DNA of 64,000 nucleotides from Microaerobacter geothermalis (GCF_021608135.1 NZ_JAKIHL010000001.1:248001-312000), one strand, 5' to 3'. Positions 25,975 to 35,102 are shown, counted from the first letter of the stretch. Translations and numbers: made by a program. Notes: generated by a model not told the origin, from the letters alone.

Positions 25975-28488
25975 ATGGGTAAAGAAACAAGAAAAATTTC
26001 AAGAAGAAGTTTTTTGAAGGCCACCGGAGCGGTAACAGGAGCTGCCGTACTTGCAGGCTGCGGCAAGAACACTTCTGGTGTTCAAGTGAAGGAAGGAACC
26101 AACAATGAAGTGGTTGAAGTAGTTTCAGAAAGCACCATAAATCAAACTTTGGTTCCCACCCAATGTCCATACTGTGGATTTGGTTGCGGTAGTTATTGGG
26201 TTGTTGAAAATGGAAAAATTATTGGCTCTAGACCTGATAAAGATCATCCTGACAACAAGGGACAGCAATGCGTAAAAGGATTGAACGCTTATCAAGTATT
26301 TGAGAATATGGACGTTCGTCTAACAAAGCCATTGATCCGTCGTGATCCATCAACAAAAGGTACATTTAATGGCTTTGAGGAGGTTTCATGGGAAGAAGCC
26401 TTGGATGTGGTTGCGACAAAGTTTGCAGATATAAAGAAAAATTATGGCGGTAACTCCATTGGATTTTATGGTTCTGGACAATTGACTTTGGAAGCTCAAT
26501 ATTTAATTAACAAGTTTTGGAAGGCGGGATTGGAGTCCAATACCATAGAAGCTAATGCCAGGATGTGTATGACCAGTGCTGTTGTGGGATATTCCAAGGC
26601 ATTTGGTTCTGATGCCCCACCTACCACCTACGAAGACCTCTATTTGGCAGATCTCATCATTGATATTGGTCATAATATGAGGGCAGCCCACTCAGTAGAG
26701 TACTGGTTGATTTCCAGTGAGAAAAAGCGGAGAAAGCTGGAGACCTATGTGATTGATCCCCGTGAAACAGGAACAGCAAGGGGATGGAAGGAAATCGATC
26801 CTGAACATTCCCATTACTGGGCTCTCAGACCAAATGGAGATTTAGCCCTGCTTAATTCTTTAGGATATGTATTTATCTATGAATTGGATGCTGTTGACAA
26901 GGCTTTTGTGGAAAAGAATACGGAGGGGTTTGAGGCTTATAAAGAAGGAGTAAAAAAATATAAGCCTGAAGATGTAGCAGATATTACCGGAATCTCCCCG
27001 GATCAAGTGAGGGAATTGGCAAAGAAATGGGTAAATGCCAAGAATGGTGTTCTTACCATATGGTCCATGGGAGTAAACCAGAGAACCATTGGTGTTCCGA
27101 TTGTAGAAGCGATTATTAACCTTCATTTAATAACGGGAACTATGGGAAAACCTGGATTTGGACCATTTTCCATGACGGGTCAGCCCAATGCTATGGGTGA
27201 AAGATTGTCAGGTGGTTTAACCGGCAAACTTCCAGGAAATCGGGCATTGAAAAACCCAGATCATGTGAAAGCGGTAGAAAGGGTATGGGGAGAAGGCACC
27301 CTTGCCAAAACAGTAAAAATGAAAAATCCAAACGGTGCGGTCGGCATGTTTGAAAGGGCCCTTGCCGGAGATGTTAAAGCCATTTTCTTCTCATACACAA
27401 CCCATATTAATCTGCCGGATGTAAATAATCTTGTCAGACCAGCCTTAAAAAATATGTTTGTGGTAGCTTCAGATATATTTAAAGATGCTCCTAACTTGTT
27501 ATATGCGGATGTGGTATTCCCTGCGGCCACGATTGGAGAGGTACAGGGGACCTATATTAATTCCATCCGTCGGATTTATGTCGTGGATAAAGCTGTTGAA
27601 CCACCGGAAGGAACAAAACCGGATATGGATATCATGATTGATTTAGCCCATAAGATGAAAGAAAAGGATTCATTCTGGTCCTTCTGGAGCAAACAATGGA
27701 ATTATAGCAAAGACGATAAAGGATTTTACAACGCGGAAGAAGTGTTTCAGGAATTTAAGGACATCTTAAAGGGGTCTGATGCTGACATCACCGGTATTGA
27801 AGGATATGAGCAGCTTAGAAAATTAAAAGGAATCCAATGGCCTGCACCCACTCCTGAGATTGCAGCAAAGGGCGGTACGAAACGTCGCTATATGGGGCAG
27901 GAAGAAGGGTGGGCTGACAAGCCCTATGGAAACTTCCCTTCAAAGAATGGAAAGGCAAAAATTATTTTCGTGGATCAAGGTGTCTATACTGCGGCAGATG
28001 GAAGTAAATGGGGAGACAATGCCCCTGAATTTCCTGATGTGGAATTTGCCCGAGTACCCTTAAGTGAGGTGCCTACGGATAAATATCCGGTATGGCTGGC
28101 CCTCGGAATTGTTTATGAACATTTCCATTCTTCAAAAACGATACGTTCAAGAACATTGAAAAAATTGGTTCCGGAAATGTACGTGGAAGTGAATGAAGAG
28201 GATGCAAAAGTTTGGGGGATCAACGACGGCGATTGGATTAAGGTAAGTACGCGTCGTGGCAGCATTACTGCCAAGGCCAGTGTAGGACCTAATAGTAAGA
28301 TCGGTGTAAGGGGGCGAAATTTGCCGCCAAGGGGAGAAATCTTTGCACCATGGAACCTTTCGGTCGCTGATAGTCCCCTTCCATCGGAAAATAAATGGCT
28401 AGTAAACACTATGCCAAGCCGGGCAACAGATCCTGAGTCCGGTCAGGCAGGATTTAAACATATGGCTGCCCGCATAGAGAAAGTTTAA
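25975..28488 (+). CDS. napA: Periplasmic-type nitrate reductase catalytic subunit NapA (Tat lipoprotein)
   Basis: This 837-residue protein of the bis-MGD molybdoenzyme family has a twin-arginine signal (SRRSFLKAT, Arg 10-11) whose hydrophobic part ends in VLAGC, a lipobox at Cys 29; this predicts a Tat-exported lipoprotein. A [4Fe-4S] site is formed by Cys 64, 67, 71 and 99 (CPYCGFGC...CVKG), and Cys 198 in NARMCMTSAV is the Mo ligand typical of NapA rather than NarG (Asp). The C-terminal domain (IKVSTRRGSITAKASV) is the molybdopterin-binding barrel. It reduces nitrate to nitrite outside the membrane. AGGAGGTG precedes the ATG. It is followed by napG and napH; napB, napC and napD are absent. 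Confidence 0.93.
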   Translation: MGKETRKISRRSFLKATGAVTGAAVLAGCGKNTSGVQVKEGTNNEVVEVVSESTINQTLVPTQCPYCGFGCGSYWVVENGKIIGSRPDKDHPDNKGQQCVKGLNAYQVFENMDVRLTKPLIRRDPSTKGTFNGFEEVSWEEALDVVATKFADIKKNYGGNSIGFYGSGQLTLEAQYLINKFWKAGLESNTIEANARMCMTSAVVGYSKAFGSDAPPTTYEDLYLADLIIDIGHNMRAAHSVEYWLISSEKKRRKLETYVIDPRETGTARGWKEIDPEHSHYWALRPNGDLALLNSLGYVFIYELDAVDKAFVEKNTEGFEAYKEGVKKYKPEDVADITGISPDQVRELAKKWVNAKNGVLTIWSMGVNQRTIGVPIVEAIINLHLITGTMGKPGFGPFSMTGQPNAMGERLSGGLTGKLPGNRALKNPDHVKAVERVWGEGTLAKTVKMKNPNGAVGMFERALAGDVKAIFFSYTTHINLPDVNNLVRPALKNMFVVASDIFKDAPNLLYADVVFPAATIGEVQGTYINSIRRIYVVDKAVEPPEGTKPDMDIMIDLAHKMKEKDSFWSFWSKQWNYSKDDKGFYNAEEVFQEFKDILKGSDADITGIEGYEQLRKLKGIQWPAPTPEIAAKGGTKRRYMGQEEGWADKPYGNFPSKNGKAKIIFVDQGVYTAADGSKWGDNAPEFPDVEFARVPLSEVPTDKYPVWLALGIVYEHFHSSKTIRSRTLKKLVPEMYVEVNEEDAKVWGINDGDWIKVSTRRGSITAKASVGPNSKIGVRGRNLPPRGEIFAPWNLSVADSPLPSENKWLVNTMPSRATDPESGQAGFKHMAARIEKV

Positions 28489-28540
28489 TAAAATGGGGGG
28501 GGATTCTCCCCCCTCTTCTTCTGATAAGGAGGAATTGCAA

Positions 28541-29143
28541 ATGGAAATGAATAGGAGAGCCTTCATCGTAAATACCGGCAGGGTTTTGGGGGGATTGGGA
28601 GTTGTATCTTTGGCTGGCCTGCTCTCCAAATCTGGAGAAGCAAAAAGTTATATTCGCCCACCGGGCTCTTTGTCGGAAGAAGAGTTTTTGAATCGCTGTA
28701 TTCGCTGTTTCAAATGCGGGGAAATTTGTCCATATTATGCCATTAAGTTCGTTGGAACCGATGATGGCAAATCAATGGATACACCCATGTTGATTCCAAG
28801 GGAGAATGCTTGCCAGCTATGTATGAAATGCGGAGAGATTTGTCCGACACAAGCCATTGAAAAGATAGTAAGGGATAAAAAGGTGATTGCCCAAAAAGTA
28901 AAGATGGGAATCCCCCGTCTAAATAAAGCCACCTGTTTATCATGGAATAACCGCAGCTGTGGAATATGTTATATGAATTGTCCGTATCAAAATGAGGCCA
29001 TAACTGTTCTGCCTGGCGAAAGACCGGTTGTTCACCCTGAAAAGTGTGTGGGATGTGGAGTTTGTGAAATGGTTTGCTTAACAAATCCGGCATCCATTTG
29101 GATAGAACCATTGGATGACTTAGCATCGAAAGGTCGTGTGTAA
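28541..29143 (+). CDS. napG: NapG-type ferredoxin with Tat signal
   Basis: The 200-residue protein starts MEMNRRAFIVNTGRVLGGLG, a twin-arginine signal with a hydrophobic stretch to about residue 28, and then has four Cys clusters (CIRCFKCGEICP, CQLCMKCGEICP, CGICYMNCP, CVGCGVCEMVC) for four [4Fe-4S] centres. NapG passes electrons from NapH towards NapA on the outer face. I use ATG 28541 because AAGGAGG lies 7 bases upstream; the frame extends to 28493 without similarity. It is two bases before napH. Confidence 0.92.
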   Translation: MEMNRRAFIVNTGRVLGGLGVVSLAGLLSKSGEAKSYIRPPGSLSEEEFLNRCIRCFKCGEICPYYAIKFVGTDDGKSMDTPMLIPRENACQLCMKCGEICPTQAIEKIVRDKKVIAQKVKMGIPRLNKATCLSWNNRSCGICYMNCPYQNEAITVLPGERPVVHPEKCVGCGVCEMVCLTNPASIWIEPLDDLASKGRV

Positions 29144-29145
29144 CC

Positions 29146-30159
29146 ATGGGTTGGCAAATTGTGAGAAAAGGATGTCAAACTTTCGCTTTGCTCCTGATTA
29201 TTATTATTCCCTTAGTAAGCTTCTACTCCGTCCTACTTAACGTCACTCCCGTGGATAAGCATGGTCAAATCATGAGACATACTGATGAAGGTTCATATAA
29301 TCAGCATCAAGAGGCGATGCGCCCCTTAATAAAGAAAGGAATACAGTGGATTGACACCTACATTTTTAGCTATGCCGATGATCCTCACCAAACAGTTAAA
29401 TCTCTGGAGGAGTGGAAGGGGACATACGGATCGCTCACCCTTGCAGGAATCACATTTTCCGATCCGCTACAGGTCGCTGCCAATCTTTTGTCAGGGAGAG
29501 CCATCGTACTTACGTTTATTGTGTCAGGAGTAGCGATTATCCTGTTTACAATGATTTTTGGCCGGATCTTTTGTAGTTGGATTTGCCCAATGTCATTGTT
29601 GTCTGATCTCAATATGGGATTGAGAAGAATATTAATGAAAATTGGGATTCCCCTTTCTGATTTTCCCATTGATAAAAAAATCAAATATTGGGTATTGGGA
29701 TTTGGATTGATCTTTTCCCTTTTCGGCTTAAATGTGATTCCGTATCTTCTTCCTTACTCATTAATCGGGCGAGCAGCATTTCAACTAGTCTATTATTCTT
29801 CTATTGGGATTGGGTTCATCATAATCATGTTGATTTTATTGTTTGATCTTTTTGTTTCTGAGCGTGCCTGGTGCCGATCTTTATGTCCAGCGGGAGCCTG
29901 GATCTCATGGGTGGGGAAGAAAAGAATGGTTCGAATTGTTCAGAAAGGAAATGGATGTAAAGAATCCTGCAATCAATGCAACCTTTCTTGTCCCTATGAT
30001 ATTGAACCCAAAAAAGGGAATATCACATCGGAATGTTCTAGTTGCGCCATATGTATTTCGGTTTGTCCTACCAATAACTTTTCATTTGTCCTGAAATCAC
30101 CGTTGAAACAGATAAAAAAGAACCGATCGGATGATGGTTCCCTAAAACGCTTGGCTTAG
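29146..30159 (+). CDS. napH: NapH-type membrane quinol-oxidising ferredoxin
   Basis: This 337-residue protein has about four membrane helices, the motifs CSWICPMSLL and CRSLCPAGAW characteristic of NapH/RdxA-type proteins, and a C-terminal pair of [4Fe-4S] sites (CKESCNQCNLSCP and CSSCAICISVCP). NapH takes electrons from the quinone pool and hands them to NapG. A sizeable extracytoplasmic segment follows helix 1 (about 35-110). The gene lies between napG and an unknown membrane-anchored protein in the same operon. Confidence 0.92.
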   Translation: MGWQIVRKGCQTFALLLIIIIPLVSFYSVLLNVTPVDKHGQIMRHTDEGSYNQHQEAMRPLIKKGIQWIDTYIFSYADDPHQTVKSLEEWKGTYGSLTLAGITFSDPLQVAANLLSGRAIVLTFIVSGVAIILFTMIFGRIFCSWICPMSLLSDLNMGLRRILMKIGIPLSDFPIDKKIKYWVLGFGLIFSLFGLNVIPYLLPYSLIGRAAFQLVYYSSIGIGFIIIMLILLFDLFVSERAWCRSLCPAGAWISWVGKKRMVRIVQKGNGCKESCNQCNLSCPYDIEPKKGNITSECSSCAICISVCPTNNFSFVLKSPLKQIKKNRSDDGSLKRLA

Positions 30160-30175
30160 AGGGGGAGGGAATGGA

Positions 30176-30718
30176 ATGAGGTTTTTAGTACTTTTTATGC
30201 TACTTTTATTCTTATTCTTTCAAGTTCCCCTTCTTTATGTAAATGGGGAAACACAATCATCACCTTCCATAAAAATTAGGGATGTGACGGGTCAGTTTTC
30301 TTATTTGTACACCATCACACCCGGAAAACTTACAAAAGATGAACAGCTAGTCGTTCGTGTGGAAATTAAAGATCCAAATACCATGCTTCCGTATCAGGGA
30401 TTGATCCAGTGGAAAATTTACAAGCGAGGGTTATTTTCAAAGGATCTGTTGATAAAAAGAGAAACGGTCCCTTTGGACCCAGTAAATTTTCCCGGGAAAT
30501 ATGCCCTGACCACAATTTTTAAAAAGTCGGGACAATATGAGATTGAAGTGATGCCAGCTGGGTTTATGGACAAAAGCAGAATAACCATTGAAATCCCCGG
30601 CATTACATGGTTGTATCATTCTAACGTTCAAATATTCCTTACAGGCATTGGAATCTTATTGGGTGTTTGGTTGGTGCTTAGCATGAAACAAAAGTTCCTC
30701 CTTTTATCGGATAGCTAA
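30176..30718 (+). CDS. Unknown nap-linked secreted protein with C-terminal anchor
   Basis: I do not recognise this family. The 180-residue product has a signal peptide (about 1-24), an extracytoplasmic region (25-145) rich in beta-strand patterns that suggests one Ig-like or YtkA/FixH-like sandwich (VVRVEIKDPNTMLPYQG, FKKSGQYEIEVMP), a C-terminal membrane helix (about 150-168) and a short basic cytoplasmic tail. No Cys remains after the signal region, so it does not carry Fe-S or haem c. It follows napH by 16 bases behind GAGGGGGAGGG, so it belongs to the nap operon. It may help assemble or dock NapA/NapH or the cytochrome; this is inference from position only. Confidence 0.7.
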   Translation: MRFLVLFMLLLFLFFQVPLLYVNGETQSSPSIKIRDVTGQFSYLYTITPGKLTKDEQLVVRVEIKDPNTMLPYQGLIQWKIYKRGLFSKDLLIKRETVPLDPVNFPGKYALTTIFKKSGQYEIEVMPAGFMDKSRITIEIPGITWLYHSNVQIFLTGIGILLGVWLVLSMKQKFLLLSDS

Positions 30719-30868
30719 TTGCCACTTATACCCCTGCTTATATAGGAATCGAACAAGAGGATTTACAATCCTAAGGTCGATAGATGCGGAAATAAAGATT
30801 CACACATCCATAAACCCTCAAAAACATCTGGGTATTTCGATGATGGATCAGTTTGAGGGTTAATTTCC
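30719..30868 (-). repeat. Interspersed inverted-repeat element, copy G (inverted, shortened)
   Basis: On the minus strand this is a shortened element. CGATAGATGCGGAA and AAGATTCACACATCC (30778-30808) equal the reverse complement of the right arm. The inner hairpin (30815-30862: CCCTCAAAAACATCTGGGTA with CAGTTTGAGGG) follows in flipped orientation, then TTAATTTCCGTT. The start (GCCACTTATACCCCTGC) resembles module 2. It occupies most of the 212-base gap between the nap operon and the convergent LiaI-like gene; a small CCTTGGAA/TTCCAAG hairpin lies at about 30907-30925. Confidence 0.7.
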
Positions 30869-30930
30869 GTTAGAGGGGAAAGCAGCGATTGTTAGTAGCG
30901 TCAAGCCTTGGAAAAGTTCCAAGAAGGATC

Positions 30931-31428
30931 CTATCTTCTTTTGAATTGAGAGAACAATAGGTAAACACCGACAAGTATGAGTAAAACAGGCCACCAATTT
31001 TCCAGTAGATTAAATGTTTTGGCAATGAAGAACCATAAACCGGAAAAGAAAAAGGCAATGATCGATATCAGTAATAGAATGATACCCGGGATGGAAGCCC
31101 CAGCTGATTTAGTTCTTGCACTATACATGAAAAACCCGATTGAGACAATAAAGGTGAAAATGGCCCAATGGGTCGGCCACCATGAAAAAAAGGATGTTCC
31201 CCAAAAATGAATGCCTAGTCCAATAAGAATCACTCCTGGCAGGATCAATCCTCCATCCTTTCCTCTGCCGGAAAAGAGAATCAATACCAGTCCGATTCCA
31301 ACCATCATCCACTGCCAGGTAAAAAGCTGGTCTATGTAAGGGATATCAAATTCTCTGGCGAGAAATATGAGTCCAACGGCAATCAAAACAGTACCTAGCA
31401 CAGCATTATTGTTTTGCTTTTTTGCCAT
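30931..31428 (-). CDS. Small polytopic membrane protein, LiaI/LiaF-like N-domain
   Basis: This 165-residue protein has about six short membrane helices in three pairs separated by polar segments (GRGKDGG, YSARTKSAG), and Trp-rich repeats (WQWMMVGIG, WWPTHWA, WWPVLLILVG). The WWP-LIL-G pattern is typical of LiaI/LiaF-type and DUF5668 transmembrane domains in Firmicutes, often linked to envelope stress. I start at the ATG read at 31428 (minus), with AAGGGGG upstream; a start at 31446 would overlap that ribosome site. No partner regulator is adjacent, so its role is unknown. It is probably cotranscribed with the DMT gene upstream (27-base gap). Confidence 0.7.
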   Translation of the reverse strand: MAKKQNNNAVLGTVLIAVGLIFLAREFDIPYIDQLFTWQWMMVGIGLVLILFSGRGKDGGLILPGVILIGLGIHFWGTSFFSWWPTHWAIFTFIVSIGFFMYSARTKSAGASIPGIILLLISIIAFFFSGLWFFIAKTFNLLENWWPVLLILVGVYLLFSQFKRR

Positions 31429-31455
31429 TCTGTTCCCCCTTCCCATAAAATCAGA

Positions 31456-32376
31456 TTATGATTTTAATTCCTTTGTACGTTTTAGAAAAGAAAAGGTTCC
31501 AGGAGGAATTTCCGCCAAAATCATACCAAGAAAAATGAGAAAAGCACCGATAAACCCTTTAAAAGATAACAGTTCATCTTGCCATATGTATGCTGTCAGT
31601 GCCGCAAATACCGGTTCCATAGCAAAGATTAAGGAGACCCTTGCAGATGTGGTGAATTTTTGAAAAGTGGTTTGGGCTAAAAAAGCCAAGGCGGTGGCTG
31701 GGATGGCAGTAACCAGTAAAGCAAATGCGACATCTCTGTTGAATAAAATATTGCTTTGTAATGCCAGACGCCAATCTTCTAGAAAAAACGCCAATATAAA
31801 GCTTAATACTGCAACAGTCCCAATTTGGACCAGAGCTAGGGCTAATGCTGGGTGATAGGGAGCATATTTCCCTGTAAATACGATCTGCATTCCAAAAGAA
31901 ATGGCACACAGAAATATAAGGAAATCCCCTAAGTTAAGAATAAATGAATCTCCCAAAGTTAAAAGATATAATCCGACTGTTGCGACCATAACACCGGTGA
32001 TGGCCGGCCACTTTGGAACTTCCTTCAAAATGAAAAAGGCGAAAACGGGAACCAAGACAACAGAAAGACCCGTGATGAATCCTGCCTTTGCCGATGTTGT
32101 GTAAAGAAGTCCAACGGTTTGAAAACCATATCCGCTAAAAAGCCATATTCCAAGAATAATTCCTGCTCTAATCAAAGGCCTGGAGATCGATGCTAATTGT
32201 TGTCGATAAAAAATGAGCATGATCAGAAACAGAAATAAGGAAGCAATGGTGAATCGAACGCCGTTAAAACTAAAAGGGGGGAGGGTGTCTATCGCATTTT
32301 GTACCACGACAAAAGTTGCTCCCCATATAAGTGCAACAAGAAGTAAAATAATATCTGCGGTTAATCGCTTATTCAT
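31456..32376 (-). CDS. EamA/DMT family transporter
   Basis: This 306-residue protein has ten predicted membrane helices in two EamA repeats (VALIWGATFVVVQNAID in the first; SLIFAMEPVFAALTAYIWQD in the second). Family members export amino acids, metabolites or drugs; the substrate cannot be inferred. It is transcribed with the LiaI-like gene downstream. The repeat fragment at 32405-32454 lies just upstream of its start. Confidence 0.88.
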   Translation of the reverse strand: MNKRLTADIILLLVALIWGATFVVVQNAIDTLPPFSFNGVRFTIASLFLFLIMLIFYRQQLASISRPLIRAGIILGIWLFSGYGFQTVGLLYTTSAKAGFITGLSVVLVPVFAFFILKEVPKWPAITGVMVATVGLYLLTLGDSFILNLGDFLIFLCAISFGMQIVFTGKYAPYHPALALALVQIGTVAVLSFILAFFLEDWRLALQSNILFNRDVAFALLVTAIPATALAFLAQTTFQKFTTSARVSLIFAMEPVFAALTAYIWQDELLSFKGFIGAFLIFLGMILAEIPPGTFSFLKRTKELKS

Positions 32377-32404
32377 CTTGATTCTCCCTTCAGACTAAAA
32401 ACGA

Positions 32405-32454
32405 AGCTCTTAAAAACATCTGGGTGTTCAAAAGATGCAGACGTTTTAAGGGCT
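32405..32454 (-). repeat. Stand-alone flipped inner hairpin of the interspersed element
   Basis: AGCTCTTAAAAACATCTGGGT with ACGTTTTAAGGGCT forms a hairpin whose left half equals the flipped inner module found in copy G (ACATCTGGGT). No terminal arms are visible. It lies in the divergent gap between the DMT transporter and the MCP-like gene. Confidence 0.6.
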
Positions 32455-32582
32455 AATATATCCACATTATAATTGATAAATATACAATTGGAAGTAATTT
32501 TTAATAAATAGGAAGGAGAAAAATTTATCATGTGGAATTAGGTAGATAAAATCTTAATTTTCTAAAAACGGGGGGTTCTAAT

Positions 32583-34199
32583 ATGTCAAGGTCTATGTTA
32601 AAAAGTAGAAGCGCCAAATTGGCCATGGATAAAGTTAAAAGGATTGCTAATGAACTAAAGCCTTTTTTTGCCCAAGGAAAATGGAAGAATCAAGTTGATG
32701 AAATAAGACAAGTCCTTGACCGCACTCTAAATAAGGATGAGTATCTTGTGATTGTCGATAAAGAGGGCTTCGCACTTTTTCACACGAATCGCTTGCGGGA
32801 AGGAATTCTGTTTAACGATGAGGTCGGGCTTCAGTCTGCCAAAACTTCAGAAGCTCTATTACAGATATATCCAAGAAACACTGGCGAAGTATTGATTGAT
32901 GCTTCATGTCCCATATATCAGGAAGGATCCCATCACTACAATTTACGATTGGGACGAATTATACATACACCTTTTTTAATTCCAGCCATTTTTGGATTGG
33001 GAATCGTCCCCTCCTTATTGGCTGTAGGAATTGGATTTTTCTCTTCGATGGATTATTTGCATTTGGCTCTATTGGGAGGGGCGGGGGTATTATCAGGCTT
33101 GTTGGGAGCGGCATGGCTTTATCAACGCATCTCATCCCACCTTAATGAGTGGTATAGCCACTCTAAAGCAGTTCAATCCGGTGATTTAACCAAACTGTTA
33201 CCAGCCAGGGGCAGGGATTATTTCAGTCAAATGGCCTTTGAATTGAACAAAATAACGAAGGGTTTAAACACCATGATTCGAGAGATTACAGGGGCTTCAG
33301 AGGCTACGAGAAAAATAAGCGAAGCTCAGGCGAAAGAGGCCAATGATTTGGCAAAGGCCTTTGAAGAACTGTCAGAGGTGATGGAGGAATTTCGCCAGGG
33401 AACAGAGGAACAGCTTTCCTCAATGAAACAGGGACATGAAAAGATCAATAGCATGGTAGAACTTTCGAGGGATATGCAGCAGAAAGTGACGGAAGCATTG
33501 AAATTAAGTGAAGATGCGTTTATCAAAGCGGAACAGGGAAGCCAATCCGTTACTATTTCCAAAGAAAAAATGAAAACCATTCAAGAAATGGCTTATCGCT
33601 CATCAGAAATGATTAAACGAGTATCGGTAGATACGGAGGAAATTGTATCTAAAGTTTCGTCAATCACACATATTGCCAGACAAACAAACCTTTTGGCACT
33701 AAATGCGTCCATTGAGGCATCAAGGGCCGGTGAGAGTGGTAGAGGATTTGCCGTTGTTGCCAGTGAGGTAAGAAAATTGGCCGAAGAGACGTCCCAATTT
33801 GCCGATGAAATTATGACCCTGTTGGCCAATGTGAAACAGCATTCCGTGGAAGCAGTGAAACGTGTAGAAAACAGTGTATCTGAGATTGATCAGGGAATGA
33901 GCATTATTGAAGGAACTGGACAAGCGATTATCTATCTAAGGGATGTCGTGGAAAAAACAAAAAAACAGGTGACAGGCAATTTTCAACATTCCCAAGAAGT
34001 ATTGGAGAATTGCTTTGAATTGGAAAGCATACTTAATCACTTAAATCATATTGCCAAAGAGTTTACCGTGTCTGCGAATACGGCAGCCACTGCGGTAGAA
34101 GATCAGGTCGATGTAATTCAAATGTTGGCCAAGGATGCCAACACCCTTTCCCAACAATCCAAAACATTGGAAGGCATCGTCAGCAGATTTCGTTGTTAA
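32583..34199 (+). CDS. Methyl-accepting chemotaxis-like protein with unusual topology
   Basis: This 538-residue protein has an N-terminal soluble domain (about 1-125) with Cache/PAS-like features (YLVIVDKEGFALFHTNRLRE), two closely spaced membrane helices (about 130-148 and 157-175) with a very short external loop, a HAMP-like segment, and a long MCP signalling coiled coil with the hairpin tip IARQTNLLALNASIEASRAG. No signal or helix precedes the sensor domain, so it should be cytoplasmic, unlike classical MCPs. It would signal to CheA/CheW encoded elsewhere. The ATG at 32583 follows CGGGGGG. A hairpin terminator follows. Confidence 0.85.
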   Translation: MSRSMLKSRSAKLAMDKVKRIANELKPFFAQGKWKNQVDEIRQVLDRTLNKDEYLVIVDKEGFALFHTNRLREGILFNDEVGLQSAKTSEALLQIYPRNTGEVLIDASCPIYQEGSHHYNLRLGRIIHTPFLIPAIFGLGIVPSLLAVGIGFFSSMDYLHLALLGGAGVLSGLLGAAWLYQRISSHLNEWYSHSKAVQSGDLTKLLPARGRDYFSQMAFELNKITKGLNTMIREITGASEATRKISEAQAKEANDLAKAFEELSEVMEEFRQGTEEQLSSMKQGHEKINSMVELSRDMQQKVTEALKLSEDAFIKAEQGSQSVTISKEKMKTIQEMAYRSSEMIKRVSVDTEEIVSKVSSITHIARQTNLLALNASIEASRAGESGRGFAVVASEVRKLAEETSQFADEIMTLLANVKQHSVEAVKRVENSVSEIDQGMSIIEGTGQAIIYLRDVVEKTKKQVTGNFQHSQEVLENCFELESILNHLNHIAKEFTVSANTAATAVEDQVDVIQMLAKDANTLSQQSKTLEGIVSRFRC

Positions 34200-34212
34200 A
34201 CTGCTGATTGTT

Positions 34213-34261
34213 TCGGGGCAGATTTTTTGGAGCACATTCCATTTAATCTGTCCGATTTTTG
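34213..34261 (+). terminator. Terminator after the MCP-like gene
   Basis: The stem CGG-GG-CAGATT with AATCTG-T-CCG spans about 34214-34254 with a long loop and is followed by ATTTTTG. The long loop lowers certainty. Confidence 0.55.
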
Positions 34262-34339
34262 TTAAAGATTAAAATTTTTATGAGTGATAGATAAAATATA
34301 CTATTGAAATTATTTAAATCGTTTGTTATTTTTGAAATG

Positions 34340-34354
34340 GGTGGTCTGGACACC
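34340..34354. promoter_or_regulatory. Possible operator of the FadR-type regulator
   Basis: GGTGGTCTGGACACC is a short palindrome (GGTG-N7-CACC) located 44 bases before the GntR/FadR-type gene. FadR/LldR-type regulators bind TGGT-N-ACCA-like palindromes, so autoregulation is plausible but weakly supported. Confidence 0.3.
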
Positions 34355-34397
34355 TAACCACCTAACCTCCTGAACACAAAAGATGGGAGAATAAAAC

Positions 34398-35093
34398 ATG
34401 AATTGGGAACCGATCAAAAAAAAGAAAGTATATGAAATGGTCATTGAACGACTGAAACATTCAATAGAATCAGGTTTAATCAATCCCGGTGACAGGCTGC
34501 CCTCGGAAAGAGATCTTGCGGTAACTTTATCTGTTTCAAGGAGTGCCGTTCGTGAAGCATTAAGTGTAATGGAATCAAGAGGAATCATAGAAATCAAGTC
34601 CGGGATTGGCGTTTTTCTGGTAGAAGATAAAAGGGATCAAATGGTTTCAAAGATAGAAGAAATATTTTCGAAAAATACCAATGAACTTCTGGAATTGTTG
34701 GAACTTCGTCAAGGCATTGAAGGCCAGGCTGCCTATTTGGCCGCCTTGAGAGCTGATAAAAAAAATGTACTTGTCATTGAGAGGGCATTGTCTGATTTGG
34801 AAAAAGCAGTCGCTGAAAGGAAAATCGCGGCAGAAGAGGATTTTAACTTTCACCTGGCTGTGGTCAATGCCAGCAGCAATCAAATGATGCTGAAAACATT
34901 TTCTCTCATCTCAAATGCGATTATTGAAGGGTTGAAACATAGCAGAAGCGAATCGCTGTCTGTTCCTGGCAGAAGCCGAATTGTATTGGAAGAACATCGG
35001 GCAATCTATGAAGCGATTAAGAAAAAGGATCCCGAACAAGCCCGAAATGCGATTAGCTATCACATTGATCAAGTCATCAAGAGATATTGTTGA
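34398..35093 (+). CDS. GntR-family regulator, FadR/LldR subfamily
   Basis: This 231-residue protein has an N-terminal winged helix (GDRLPSERDLAVTLSVSRSA, residues about 33-52) and a C-terminal FCD ligand-binding domain, with the conserved helical region LELRQGIEGQAAYLAA, FNFHLAVVNAS and the metal-binding His of EEHRAIYEAI. Such regulators sense hydroxy acids such as lactate or glycolate, or acyl-CoA. The following genes encode hydroxy-acid metabolism (LarA-like, GlcD, GlcF), so it is probably their local regulator. Element copy C separates it from those genes. Confidence 0.88.
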   Translation: MNWEPIKKKKVYEMVIERLKHSIESGLINPGDRLPSERDLAVTLSVSRSAVREALSVMESRGIIEIKSGIGVFLVEDKRDQMVSKIEEIFSKNTNELLELLELRQGIEGQAAYLAALRADKKNVLVIERALSDLEKAVAERKIAAEEDFNFHLAVVNASSNQMMLKTFSLISNAIIEGLKHSRSESLSVPGRSRIVLEEHRAIYEAIKKKDPEQARNAISYHIDQVIKRYC

Positions 35094-35102
35094 CTTAACC
35101 TA

